This document shows positions 9,882 to 21,560 of a stretch of 64,000 nucleotides of DNA, piece by piece. The notes beneath the pieces were generated by a model. The model was given only the letters and a program-made list of their open reading frames with translations. It did not search any database and had not been told where the DNA came from. Within the stretch, counting starts at the first letter, position 1. Every line of letters starts with the position of its first letter. The position numbers and the translations under genes were made by a program. Source of the DNA: Cryptomeria japonica (Eukaryota; Streptophyta; Pinopsida; Cupressales; Cupressaceae); assembly GCF_030272615.1 (NCBI RefSeq), contig NC_081411.1, positions 838,416,136-838,480,135 of the forward strand, given 5' to 3'.

Positions 9882-12800
9882 TGTGAGGCCCTACCCCGAC
9901 CCATCCTATCTCTTCAGCTATTTTCATTTTGGAACTATTTTGGATGCTAGTTTTGACACACTATGGATAGAGAACTTTACATGGTCCCATGATTTTGGTA
10001 ACATTGATATATATGGATGCTTCATTTCTATGCCTTGTGGATTATAGAATATTATATGATTCTAGATTAGGGTAATATTGTGATGATATAGGTTATTGTC
10101 TGAATTTCAAGATTTGTTATAATGTTAGAAATATGTTTGCATATCTTGCAGATGGATCAAATTTTAAGGATTATGATGAATTGCTTTGATTTGTGACAAA
10201 TCGTATTTTATAATGACAAGTCTTTGCAGAATGAATGTATTGTATTCTGATTTTGTGTTGTATATTATATGAGGCTATTTGGGAAGTACTAATGTTTAAA
10301 TTGAGATGTGTAGGAAATTATCCATGTGACCATGGAAATATTATGGAGAATCAAACCTAGGCCAATGTGCATTAGTAAAACTAGGGGTTGTCTATTTGGA
10401 GAGATAAAACCCCATATGTATTTGTATTTTATTCGTAAATGTAAAATGTTGCATGAGTGTAAATTGTATTTATTGAATTGTTTAAATTGTTTAAGGGACA
10501 ATTGCCATGTGTGTATTGTGATGTGGAATTATTTTGTAGTGTCACTTGACACCTATGTAGTATGTTGTGTTGGCAATTTGTCATGTCACCTTTTTGGAGA
10601 GTTTTATTTTTTGTTAATTGTTATATCTCCTAATTATCCTTGAAGGAACCAAGAAATCTAGGTTAGTGAGCCACAAGGAAGGTCAACTTAGAGTTGACCC
10701 GTAGGTTAACTTTAGGTGGACTTTCTGAAGGTCAAATCAACTCCTAGAGTCAATTTTAGAGCATTTCTATTAGGCCTCATGGGGTACCTATGGGTGAAGG
10801 CCAAAATTGGCCATGTGTCTTTCCCTTAGGACTTGTTTAACCACCCAAAAAAGTGGTTTTCCCAAGATGGACGAATTTCATCTATAGGAGTGCCCTCCTT
10901 GATAGGAGAACCTTCTTGAAGGGAGTAATCCCTCTTCCCCATTCCATTTCCCTTCTCTAGACACCTAGGTTAGGGAGTGTGTAAGACCTAGGGAAGACCA
11001 ATCCAATGGGGGATCCCTCACTCTATCCAAGAGGTTGGAAGGAGTGAGAGAGGCCTTCTTAGGCTAAGAATGGAAGCTTAGTGAGCTAATCACCCACTCT
11101 CCATCCTTGGAGATTTTTGGAAAATTTTGGAAGAAAATCAGTTTTAGGATAGCAGATTTGGGGGCTAAGGAATTGTAGAAAAGAATTAGAGGATTGGGCA
11201 GTTCTTCATCAAGCTTTCCCTTAGATTTCGCTTGGAAGATCAAGGTTGGTGATATCTTTTCCCCTCTTTTGTAAATGTAAAAATGTAATAGAATGTTTGA
11301 ATGGAAATTGCTGTAACTCTTTGTTTGTGTTGTAATTGTAAAATTTATGTGTTTCTTGTTTATTGTTGTTTTATGTAATGTTGTGTTTGGCGAATGCTCA
11401 AGACCCTCCTTTCCTTGGGAGGAAAGATGGTCTTGGGGGTGGAAGGAGTTTGACAGCCCTTAGGGTGAGAGGCTCTCATTTTGAGAGTGATCTCAAGGGT
11501 CTGTCCATGAGACCCTTGTTGCCTTTCTTTTGTGTTATTTCTACTTGGGGGTCATAAGGGGTGCAAATATGGCATGGTTGCCTTTTTGGGGGTCATAAGG
11601 GTGTAGGGATTAAGGATGAATTCTGGTTATGCATTCATGGGTACCATGAGTTGGCTGTAAGTTTTATTTAGTAGATTTCTCCCCTAGGGTACTTGGTCCA
11701 CTTCCACCCTAGTAAGGCATCACATTTCGTGATGGAGTTTCAGCTTGGGAAGGGGTGTATCTGTTGTGTTGATTTCTTTTCCCCTTTTCTTGTTGTATTG
11801 CTTGGTTGTAACCCCACCTAGGTCTTGATTCTCCAAGCTTCAGGGTGGCTTCTGGTAAGCCTAGGCTGGGAGGTGAGCATCCCATGGTCACAACCCTAAA
11901 ATTTTACATGCAGGTGGCTTGGAAAAGAGACAAGGAGTTTCAGATTGTTTGGTTGCAGATTTCTATTCAGATTCAGATTTCTATTTAAATGCAGAAAAGC
12001 AGAAAAAAAAGAAAATGTTATTTTATAATTTCTAGCAAAAAAAAAATGTATATGTAAATAAAGAGCTTTAGGGTGTTTACTTTTATCCTCTGTATAAAGA
12101 TTGGGAATGAAAAGACTAGTTAGTTTATTCACCCATTTTATATATTGGCCATTGTAAATTAATAAGCTGTAAGTAATGTAATCTTTACTTAAAAATTTGA
12201 TGCCTATTATGTTGCAGTAGACTACATCTAAATCTTGTCTCAAAAAAAAAAAGGGGTCTGTTAACTTGTTTATTTACTGCAATATTAAAGAAAAAGAAAG
12301 AAATGCATTAGGTTTCATTATTTACTTGCATAGTTTAAATTACTGTTATTTTATTGTTTAGACATAGTTGGAAGGGATCTAGTATTTTTACATTGCTGAA
12401 CAAAGCATTTTGTATGACTGTTTAAAAAAAAAAAAGGAAAGGGAAGAAAAATAAGGTTTATTCATAATGCTGTTAAAAGACTAAGATTAAAATGTTTAGA
12501 TGTTAGAATCTCAAAACAATATAAGAGTTTCCAGCCCTATTGTCTTACCATTTACTTGAATATATCTGTAAATATATAGGTATATATATATATTGAAAAT
12601 ATATATACACTTATATATATATAGATATATATATATATATATATATAAATTCCTTTATGTGTTTATTCCTACAACAAAAAAAAAACAGACATGTTCTGAC
12701 CTTGTGTATCCCTGTTACAAAAAAAATATATAAAGCATTGCATGCTGCTGTGTTAAAAATATTTCAGAATAAACTTCCTGATCCTAACCATATATATATT

Positions 12801-13083
12801 CCTGCATCTGAAAACATACTCTGTGGATACCTTTAGAAAAATATATACATATATGTTATGTTCTGATCATAGCAGTGTTTATATGTATATATAAATATAT
12901 ATATACAAATATATATATATATATTTACATATTCATATATGATTATGTGCACCATATCTATATATATATATATATTTGATATTTTAAAAACACATCATAT
13001 AAAATTTAAAACGCAAAAAAAAAATGAAATATTAAAATATTTTTTAAAAAAAATGTAGGAAATCACGGGCACCGAGCCGCGGG

Positions 13084-13318
13084 CCACTGTGTGTTAACAC
13101 AGTGGACGGCCATGGCCGAGCCACTATGCTTCACACAGTGGGCAGTGTCGAAGGGTACCGCACTGTGTGTAACACAGTGGAGCAGTCGCGGCCACCACTG
13201 TGCTATGCACAGTGAGCGGTGCCTGCCATTGTGCTACGCACAGTGAGCGGTGCCCGCCACTGTGTGTATACACAGTGGTGGCGGTTATGCCGTCCGCCAC
13301 TGTGTGTATGCATAGCGG
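13084..13318. repeat. Array of seven hairpin units in E1 3' LTR
   Basis: Units start at 13084, 13121, 13160, 13195, 13226, 13257 and 13297. The CTACG-type unit is present twice in a row (13195 and 13226), whereas the 5' LTR has one such unit and one extra TGTGC-centred unit. The arrays have therefore changed by unit duplication and loss since, or during, the last transposition. Confidence 0.9.
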
Positions 13319-13743
13319 CGCCCGGAGACCCCTGCGCACTTCCTTCGCTCCCCCCCTCTTCGAAAAACCCTCCGCCATGCCACGGCCGCCATGCCCTAAA
13401 TCCGCCATACCTGCAATCTCACACTCCAAAAACAAGTAAAAAAAAAAGGGGTTTAATAAACCCTAACCCATTTCGAGTTAGGGCATAAAATAATATGAAA
13501 ATAAAACAAAGTGGAAATATATAGAAATGCAACCCTAACCCAATTTCAGGTTAGGGTTAGCATTTTAGGAATAAAGGAATTCTTTAATTAAAAGAATTTT
13601 AAATTAGAGTTGGAAAATTTAAGTTGAAAGTTTTAGAGTCTAGTTTTAATTAATAAAAAAAAACGGGTTGTTTTTATAATTGAATTATTATATGCTTTTA
13701 TTCTTTAGAAAATTTAAATTTTAATATAGTTAATTTAAAGGGG

Positions 13744-13751
13744 TATAAAAG
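13744..13751 (+). promoter_or_regulatory. Candidate TATA box of E1 3' LTR
   Basis: This is the counterpart of the TATAAAAG at 4285-4292 and has the same context. Confidence 0.45.
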
Positions 13752-14392
13752 CGAAAAGTTAATATATTTGGCAAACTATACCCTAAATCAAATTAATTTA
13801 TTTAATTAGTCAATAGATCATCCTCAATTTAATTGTGGACATTAGGTTGTATTGCAAATGGGGAAAAATTTAAAAAGGAGAAATTGTAAAATTCATTTCA
13901 TGAACCTTAAGCCCTTGAGACCGATTTTGGCCGGATAGAAATTAAATCATCAAAATTAAGGGTTCAGGGAAAATTAGAATTAGCTTTAGCTTATTGTCGG
14001 TTTTAGTGGGCAAATGACATTATAGAAATTCAAACCCTCATCGGTTGGATTTAAATAATAAATTTGCATGAGCATCAATTAATTAATAGTATTATTATAT
14101 GATTGGGAATGATCAAATACATTAAGATAACTAATTAACCCTTGTTTTTAATTAGCGACAACTTGATTTAGGTAATTGAGCTAGCCAACTAATCCGTGAT
14201 ACTAATTAATCTTCACTAAACAAGTCGCTCGCTTGAGTTGGTTAATTAACCCAACCCAAGTAAGTGAATTTATTTACATCCTAGATAAGACAAAACTCTA
14301 ATAAAGTTATTATATTGTAGGTTATGTTGCGAGTTCATGATGTCAAAAAAAAATTTGTTCCATTTTTTGTGCCCAAAAGTTTGGGCACGACA

Positions 14393-14397
14393 CATTA
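14393..14397. repeat. Target-site duplication of E1, right copy
   Basis: CATTA follows the terminal CA of the 3' LTR and matches 413-417. Confidence 0.95.
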
Positions 14398-14566
14398 GAA
14401 GAATGATATTAAGGGTTTTTGGGTTGATTACGCTGGGTAAGATAACACAATGCAAGGTTAGGGGTTGACAAACTGAAGATATAGGAAATGAAGGGGAAGG
14501 GGAAGGAGGTCTACTTCTTTCTCGTCTCTTAGGTGTAAAAGAAGGTTGGAAGTTTAGATTTTGCAA
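14398..14566 (-). pseudogene. E0 gag relic, N-terminal part
   Basis: The minus-strand frame starts with an ATG at 14566 (MQNLNFQPSFTPKRR). It runs through a Ser/Pro-rich stretch and reads on, across the removed E1, into the gag segment at 412-1. It lies 170 bp downstream (on the minus strand) of the E0 primer site, where a gag start is expected. I see no domain in this short part. The call rests on the in-frame join and the position. Confidence 0.6.
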
Positions 14567-14735
14567 TTCCTAAAAGACTAAGTCAAATATCCCCTCATGC
14601 CTCTGAGACCTAGTATATCTTCTTGGTTCTAGCCTATTCACAATGCACAGTTTTAGTAAAAATGGATCAACTTTAAATATATCAAAAGATAGTTGTATAT
14701 ATCCTGCGACCAGGCAACCAACCTTGTTGTTCAAC

Positions 14736-14753
14736 TCCCCTGTAGAGTCACCA
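14736..14753 (-). other. E0 primer binding site (Tat type)
   Basis: The minus strand reads TGGTGACTCTACAGGGGA, six bases from an LTR end. It closely matches the E2 site (TGGTGACTCTGCTGGGGA). As I recall, Tat/Ogre elements use a tRNA-Arg-type site of this kind (TGGCGACTCC...). This site links the gag relic on its left with the LTR on its right into one minus-strand element. Confidence 0.72.
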
Positions 14754-15117
14754 AAAATTTGTTGGTTAACAGATTTACCTTTCTCTAATATTTGTTATAA
14801 TGACTCATGCATACCCCAACTGAAAAGGAAAAGAAACCAACAGTTGGGTGAATCGATTATTGGTTTACCCTCTACATAAGGGTGCAACTCCTTGTATGAT
14901 ATTTAATGAATTTTTATGCAAAGTAATCACAAAGAAAAACACTTTTTACTAGAAAGAGGGAAAGGATTTTCACATCCATTTTTCAACACAATATGAATGC
15001 TATGAAATAATTATTCATAAATGTAAAGCCCATAGACTTGAACTTTGAATATTTCATTCTTATAAGACTTATTTCACAAAGTGTACTCAATGTATTATGA
15101 ATTCTAATCGAGACTCA

Positions 15118-15224
15118 CTCATGCCTCAGAGGACAAGAGGGATCAAAATCATTCAAACAACAACAAACAACTCATGCCTCAAAGGACAAGGGGGATCAAA
15201 ATCATTTAAAAAATGACAAACAAC
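15118..15224. repeat. 53-bp tandem duplication
   Basis: Two copies start CTCATGCCTC at 15118 and 15171 and share GGGATCAAAATCAT inside. They lie in the non-coding end of the E0 LTR. Confidence 0.85.
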
Positions 15225-15599
15225 TAATTTCCTTAATCAAATGAATTCATAGGCTTTTGATAAGTGATTAATTAATGAAGTAAAATATTCTACACACAAA
15301 CATATATCCCAACAGATATTTTCTCTATCATTCAAACACATAGATTTGAAGGACGTACAAAATATATCATTTTATTCACATATAAAATTTCTTCACTTAA
15401 AATTTTAAAAAAAAACTGTCTACCAATTCAAATCAAAGTTCTTTGGACCTACAATAAAGCTTGCTTAATTACATATATAGTCTCTAGGATAATAGTTTTT
15501 AGAAATAACCCTAATTCTTAAACTCTATCCTAGAGTTAAAAGAAACTATTTTCTTTAAACTGGATAAAAATTAAATGACCAAGAGCCACAGACAGAAAG

Positions 15600-17712
15600 A
15601 TAGCTCATCCATAAACCAATCAAGACTCCCACATGGTAGAGGAAACTACTGATTTGTCCTATTTTGTTGTAGTACCATGTACATTCCACCACTCCAAGTG
15701 TGTCATTGAGAAATTAAGGATGACCTGATAGTGTGGGAATCCAATATTCATAATGTGTTGCTTCCACACTTCTTTATCCTTGCTCACCTACATGACCTTA
15801 ATTTTATGTTCTTACAGATGGTCAAAGCAAACCGCTAACATTTATTCTATCCTAGCCACCTTGGAGAAGTCATCCATAGTTAGAGACTTTGTTTCTTTAA
15901 TGAGCTTCACCCTCTCCTTAAAGGTTTTGACCATATCTAGTGCTAGTTCGATCGTTTGTCGATCATCCTTCAGGAGTTGTATATCGATGCATTTCAAATA
16001 TTTTTGCATCGTATCAATGAGCTCTTTTAATCTTTTTAATAATTTGATGGATTCTTCATGACCCTGTTTAATGATTAAGTTTCTCCATTCGATGTTTTTT
16101 CTTGATACTTACAATACATTGTCATCCAAGTTATCGACAGGCTTCTCGGCAAGAAATTTCATGACCCCAAATTTTTGTACATCATTCATCTGTGCTAAGA
16201 CTACTGCCCATTTATTTCTTTATTTGTCTCATGTTGTAGCTTCCAACTCCAACTCTTTACTCATAGTTATATAATTATCATACACCTTGATTAGGCTAGC
16301 AATGTAGTTTCTTCCTTGCTGTACTATAGAGTCAATCTACTCATCAAAAACCTCAGCTATCATACGGCTTCTTTGGACCTGATCCAATAGCTTTTGATTT
16401 ACTAGTGATTTAGAGTCAAAAGACAATGTCATATGTGTCAGAGGCTGAGGACTTGGGTGATGTATGACATTGATATATTCTGCCATCTGTGTAACAACTT
16501 GTTTCAATTCCCATTTGTCCATCTCATCTTTCTAGGTTCTAGATATCATTCTTTTAGTGGGGGATTCTAAATGTTTGGCATCCAGAGCTCTTGAAGCAAC
16601 TCCAAAGTCAATTTTCTCAACAATAAAATCATTTTCAGTGGATTTTTTTGGGTCTTTATCTAAGATAGGCTTAGCTACTTCTGCTACCCAGTGCCCTTTT
16701 TCGTCATCAACCTCCATCATAGCTTGTCTTTTAATATTTTTGGGTTTGGATATTTTCCCAAGGCACTTACTAACCATATCCTCCATGGGAATGGTAATAG
16801 GAACTACACTAATTTTCTTTCCAATTGAAGCTCCAAGCCATTGAGAGGTACTAGAAGTTTCTTTGGACATAGGTGTCTGATAATCGGGTAGATCGACAAC
16901 ACTCATGGTGGTCATCATATTTAAATTTTCTTCAGGTTCTTTCTCTACATATGCATCCTATACTAGAGGATTATTTAACACTTATTCATCCATGATCACC
17001 TAGGTTTCTTTGCTTGAATCTAAGTCCACAACAATCTAGTCCATCACTTGTTCCCTGTTTCTCTTTCTGCTCCTAGAATGGGTGACTCAAACACTGAGGA
17101 ACTCAATGGGGATTTCATTGACCTCTTGGTTTGAACCTCTCCAATTTTTGGCCTTGTGGCACCTGCAACATCAACAATTACGTTAGAGAAGAAAGTATGA
17201 ATTTGGGTCGTAGCATGAAGTGGACCAACTGTTAATTCTTTAGGATTATTAATTGGCTCCTTTCTAAATTTATGGTCCCTTAACCACTTCCTTGTTGTCC
17301 TTATGACATTAACGGACTTAGCTTGGATACATTCTTCCTCTCTCCTATCCTAGTAAATTTTAGGGATGGGATACCCTTGAACCCTTACATTGAGTTCAAG
17401 ATCCAATACATCTTCCCCCTCCTCTTCTTGTATTCCTGCCAGATTTATTAACAAACTCATTGTAACAATCTGCTATAGAGTGAACCTTGATCATAATCTC
17501 CTTCTCACTTCAAATTCATCACAACAATTTTTCCAATAGTCTTCTAATTGGGGTTCATGAAAGAAATTGACATCAATATTTAGATGTCCTACAACTTAGT
17601 CTCTTCTATCAGACTTACAACGGGTAATGTAGGGCTGTAAATTCAGTTTCTTGAACTCTAATTCTAGGTTCAAAGCATCAGAAATAGACTTACAACTATA
17701 ATATCAAAGTTC
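15600..17712 (-). pseudogene. E0 LTR-encoded ORF relic, C-terminal part
   Basis: Read leftwards, the frame continues from 53266 after removing E3. Its best-open stretch is 16918-16337, broken by one TAG. Order: a charged segment with LEDYWKNCCDEFEV; a low-complexity linker; a Lys/Glu-rich stretch with SRALDAKHLESP; and a long coiled-coil-like tail (LLKRLKELIDTMQKYLKCID and onward). It has the same architecture as the C-terminal half of the E2 LTR ORF: linker, then helical tail, ending somewhat before the LTR end. The function is unknown. The end coordinate is approximate because decay blurs it. Confidence 0.62.
17708..17712. repeat. Target-site duplication of E3, left copy
   Basis: AGTTC precedes the TG of the left E3 LTR and is repeated at 53261-53265. 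Confidence 0.93.
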
Positions 17713-18773
17713 TGTTAGGTCCCAAAGACAACTGAGAGGGGGAGGTGAATCAGTTGTCAAATAAATTCAAACCAAAAACAACTTAACCAACTTAATGCTT
17801 AATACCAGTAAACTAGTTAAGTATGCCGATAGATAGTGTTAATAGTTAATTGCTATACTGGTAAAGATTAATGCATGAAACATAAACACAAAGTCATCCA
17901 CAACACATAAAACCAGTATTTGTACGTGGAAACCCTATAAGAGGAAAAACCACGATGGGAAACCTTACCCACAATCAGATGATACTACTACAGATAGTAA
18001 GTGTACATAAATGGGGTCTACACATGCAAAAAGGCCAATAGCCTAGAGCTCACTGCTCAATCACAAAATGGGAGTCACATTGACTATAGTTGGATGGTTA
18101 AATCCAATAAGAATGTACTGCACAAAATAGCATCTTCATATGTTGGATTCAGTACCAGTGTAATGCTGATATGCTTCCACAAAAACCTAGCTTCACCTTC
18201 AAATGATGTCTTCATGTATAGCTCTGCTTAATCTTGTATATACCTTCTCACAATTCTTTTTTGCATTCCACATTAGATCTTACAAATAAAATCTTACATT
18301 TATACCATAACCTAAGACCAATTTTAGTAGGTCGGCTCTACAAGATATTACAATAAAAGAATTTTACAAACAATATAATATCTGATGCAATAACCAGTTA
18401 AACATGTCAGCTTAAAGCATTTACAACAATAATTAATCATCTCCATAGCATGCCATGCTTATCTAGAAAAGATAAACCTGCTAGTGTAACCCTAGGTAAC
18501 CCTGGACCTATTTGTCGGTAAAAGCAACTATGCAAATATGAATATACTAATGATTAATTCTTCAAAACAAAGTGTCCACACAATGTCTTCAACATTACCA
18601 GGTGTCCTCCATATCATTCCAAGTGCTGGTGATCATTATATCCTACCGATGAACCATATACCAGTAACTATGCAATAGTTACTTGCTTGCTGGTGAATGC
18701 TGTTAGATCTCCAAATTGCTAGTGTTTTAGTAGGTGTTGACATCAATGACAAAACCATACCAAAATACCAACA
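17713..18773 (-). repeat. E3 3' LTR (1061 bp)
   Basis: In plus orientation it runs from TGTTAGGTCCC to ATACCAACA. The matching copy is the split LTR at 45510 and 53146. It contains no coding sequence. Confidence 0.93.
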
Positions 18774-18786
18774 ATCTCCCCCTTTG
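18774..18786 (-). other. E3 polypurine tract
   Basis: ATCTCCCCCTTTG on the plus strand (a purine run on the coding strand) abuts the 3' LTR. Similar CTCCCCCT tracts recur at 18861, 18949 and 19035. Confidence 0.85.
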
Positions 18787-19121
18787 GCATTGATGGCAAC
18801 ACAAGATGGAAAAACCATCAAAGTGCCAAAACAGAAATACCAAATACCAAAAACCAACAATCTCTCCCCCTGGGAGCAACATGTGTTATCCAAAAATTTT
18901 CAATACCAATCTCTCCTTAAAAGGATAATGTGTTTTTACATTGACATCTCTCCCCCTTTGACATCAAATGCCAAAGTTACAATAATAAAATCAAGTTCAT
19001 ATACAAAATACCAATCAATTCAATATACCAATTACTCTCCCTGAGAAGTAGCTTCCTCATCAAAGACCGAAGTAAAATATTTCTCTGTAAATTTTGTTGG
19101 TTGATGACAATCATCAATTGT

Positions 19122-19398
19122 CTAAGTCTCTACCAGTGATGGTATGACTCCAAGCTGATCTCTAAGATATTCAAAAGTCTCCTTAGGCAAAGGTTTTGTG
19201 AAAATATCTGCAAGTTGTTCTTTAGTATTCACATAAACCAGTTTTATCTCTTTTTCTTCAACTTTTTCCCTTAGAAAATTCAGTTTGATAGAAACATGTT
19301 TTGTTTTAGAATGTAATACTGGATTCTTAGATATATCAATTGTTGTAGTGTTATCACAATATATAGTAATAGGTTCCTTGCATTTTACCTTTATGTCT
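19122..19398 (-). pseudogene. E3 pol, C-terminal end (RNase H tail)
   Basis: This is the last part of the copia polyprotein on the minus strand: IYCDNTTTIDISKNPV, then HVSIKLNFLREK and DIFTKPLPKETF, all typical of the copia RNase H C-terminus. It ends at TAG (19124-19122). The preceding part lies beyond E2 at 41579. In E4 the uninterrupted equivalent is at 48170-47886. Confidence 0.9.
19394..19398. repeat. Target-site duplication of E2, left copy
   Basis: TGTCT precedes the E2 5' LTR and is repeated at 41574-41578. Joining the two restores the E3 sequence as seen in E4 near 48163. Confidence 0.93.
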
Positions 19399-19734
19399 TG
19401 TTGTCACTGTTTAAAAAATGGGTTTTCCTTTCCCATAATTGGCTATGATTTTGAAATTTTGAATTAGACATTGTCACTTGCTTCAGCTCTGTGTAAAGTC
19501 TTAAGGGTTTAGGGTTTTTAGTTTTAAAATCACTCAATGTGTTATCAAAAACCCTCTGGTTTCTATTTCTTCATTACTTTATCCACTTAATTAATGGGTC
19601 TTTGGGTTGTAGGAAGTGTCCCCCCTTTGTCATTTGCCTAGGCGGTCATATGAATTACTTGTAAAATTTTACACCTTATGTCTTTTCCTCCTAATGTTGT
19701 CGGGCCCACTAAGTTGTGCGCAACTCTCAAATGG

Positions 19735-21190
19735 ATCTATGGTTTTCGCTATTTCACTAGGCTAAGTTGCGTGTGGTTTAAAACCCACGAATTTGCAAAA
19801 ACACTTTGTGCTCTAAATGGCAATTTTGGTATGGTTTAAAGAGATCTCATCTTATCCAAGATCCAATGACTTACGTTATTTCAAAGCCTGAACTTGCAAG
19901 CGAAATACCTTTCACAAAATGGTGAAAGCGTTTGGTGAGACTCTACATGTGAGGATTTTCTAAGTGACTAACAGGTGATCAAGTCCCATTTGATCTGATG
20001 GTTTGTGCTATTTCGCGGGATGAAAATGCTCAATAGTTAGCTTTCGTGAAGTTGCGAAATGACATTACATTCCAAGTAGATGGTCCAGCTGGTTGGGAGG
20101 GTGAGTAAGATGGTGGCACATGGTAGAGGCTAAAATAGTCAGCAGGGTAGGTCTAAGAGTTAAAAGGTGGGTCCCAGAGGTGAGTCATGCCACAGGATAA
20201 GAGATGACATGGCAGATGCAAGTGGTAAGAATTAATTGGAACCTAGTGTTTTCTCTCAGCAAATGAAAGACTTACATGTCAGCTCTGAAAGTGACTAGAT
20301 GCCAGGTGTTCGAGGTTGAGTCGGAAGGCCCATGTCTGCCAGAGTTTGTTCAGATGGTTAAGCACCGAGCAAGTAGAAAATGATCTGATGGCCTGTGTGA
20401 TTTCACAAGGGTAAGATGCTCGTGCTTTATACCCTACGAAATGGCGAAAAGGTTTTTCATCCCCAAAGGCAGATAAAACATAAGGTTAAAAGAGGATCGA
20501 ATTTGCTTTGATCCAACGGACGGCGCTATTTCGCAGTTGCAAGATGCTTGAACGATATGCTTCGTGAAAGAGTGAAGGTAAAAGAGGTTCATCTAGGTGT
20601 CAGGCTAGATGGTGATGTGTCGGTGGACACATGGTTTTAGAAGAAGTTGAGGGCCTGTCAAGGTGAAACCAGCGATATAAAGGAGAGACATGTGGCTGAC
20701 ATTGCATTAAATGCAAAAGGGTTTTCCAAAGCCAATGGTTGAGTGCCACGTGGTAGCCAGTAGCCAATGAAAAGTTGATGTACATAAAGAAAGCATGAAG
20801 GTTTCCCTTAAAGGATGGTCATCTCCGAATTGATCCAAGGATTTGTACTGTTTTGCAGCCTGAAGTTGATAGATGTTTAAGCTTTGTGAAATAGTGAAAA
20901 TCGCTAGCAATCAATGTAGAGGCACGGTTAGTAAAGATGTCAATGGTTTCGATAAAAGTTAAACACCAAGCAGTTAGAGTTCCATCTAACGCCTAGCATG
21001 GTTTTACGAAGGAGAAGTGCTTGAAAGATAAAGTCTATGAAATGGTGAAAAGAAGGTGGGGCCCAGTGTGGAGGCAAGACTGTTAAGTCAGTATAATGGC
21101 CGATCAAGTTTCTTTTGATCGGATGGTTGGTGCTATTTTGTAGAATGAAATTGCCTGAAGGTTATACTTCATGAAGTTGTGAAAAAGTGA
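19735..21190. repeat. Eight degenerate U3 modules, E2 5' LTR
   Basis: Copies lie near 19735, 19865, 20010, 20385, 20515, 20840, 20995 and 21120. The common pattern is a GATC/ATCCAA-type lead, GCTATTTCGC(A/G)G, about 30 bp containing TTGA, and a closing CGAAATGGCGAAA-like segment. CpG positions are often TG or CA here. The 3' LTR retains more CpG, for example TTTCGCGAAATGGCGAAAG near 33787. The spacing is irregular (about 110-380 bp). Confidence 0.7.
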
Positions 21191-21560
21191 AAGGAAAGAA
21201 TTGCAGGAATCAAATGGCCCGTTGGAGCAAAAAATACGAATTCTCTCATGAATTCAATTCTGAAGGGATGGCCGAAGCATGCGGAATCAATGTTGTAGTT
21301 AAGAGCCTGGGTACCATATATGATTTACTATCAACCGGATGAAGGTATCTTTCTAAAGAATTATTGCAGAGGAGCAGATACAGAGCCATTTTCTTCAAAT
21401 ATAGAGCAAGTCAATTCAGTTGTAGAGCGGATTCACTTGAGCTAAAAATAGGTTTTCTTGTACTCTCATGTAGCAATTTCTTTGTGGTGTGCTTTAAATA
21501 AGATATTGATTTGTCATAGAACCATTTGTGGGTAGTATTTTGATTTCTTTCATTTTCAAA

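Larger units (their letters stand above)
418..14392 (+). mobile_element. E1: complete Ty3/gypsy chromovirus with 4.5-kb LTRs
   Basis: The element has TG...CA LTRs (418-4933 and 9882-14392), a Met-type primer site, one gag-pol frame, a polypurine tract and a five-base target duplication. The LTRs together (about 9 kb) exceed the 4.9-kb internal region. The C-terminal chromodomain after integrase marks it as a chromovirus. Long LTRs, the Met primer and that chromodomain suggest the Tekay/Del lineage, which is inference. In the first 600 bp of the two LTRs I counted 13 differences (11 transitions), about 2%, so it is one of the younger insertions. It sits in the minus-strand gag of E0. Confidence 0.95.
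9882..14392 (+). repeat. E1 3' LTR (4511 bp)
   Basis: This is the second LTR copy, ending GGGCACGACA before the CATTA target duplication. It matches 418-4933 nearly end to end. The clearest structural difference is in the hairpin array, where unit order and unit sequences differ. Confidence 0.95.
14760..17712 (-). mobile_element. E0: left part of an old Tat-type 5' LTR
   Basis: The LTR boundary is TGTTGGTTAAC at 14760 in plus orientation (so ...CA at the end on the minus strand), next to the primer site. From 14760 to about 15600 it is AT-rich and non-coding, with a 53-bp tandem duplication at 15118. From about 15600 it carries the C-terminal half of a coding relic that continues beyond E3 at 53266. 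The far end of this LTR was not found; it should lie right of 54440. Confidence 0.68.

Noticed and set aside
16557-16844. Plus-strand ORF of 95 codons
   Set aside because: It is the complement of the minus-strand E0 LTR ORF relic, which has the coding-like composition.
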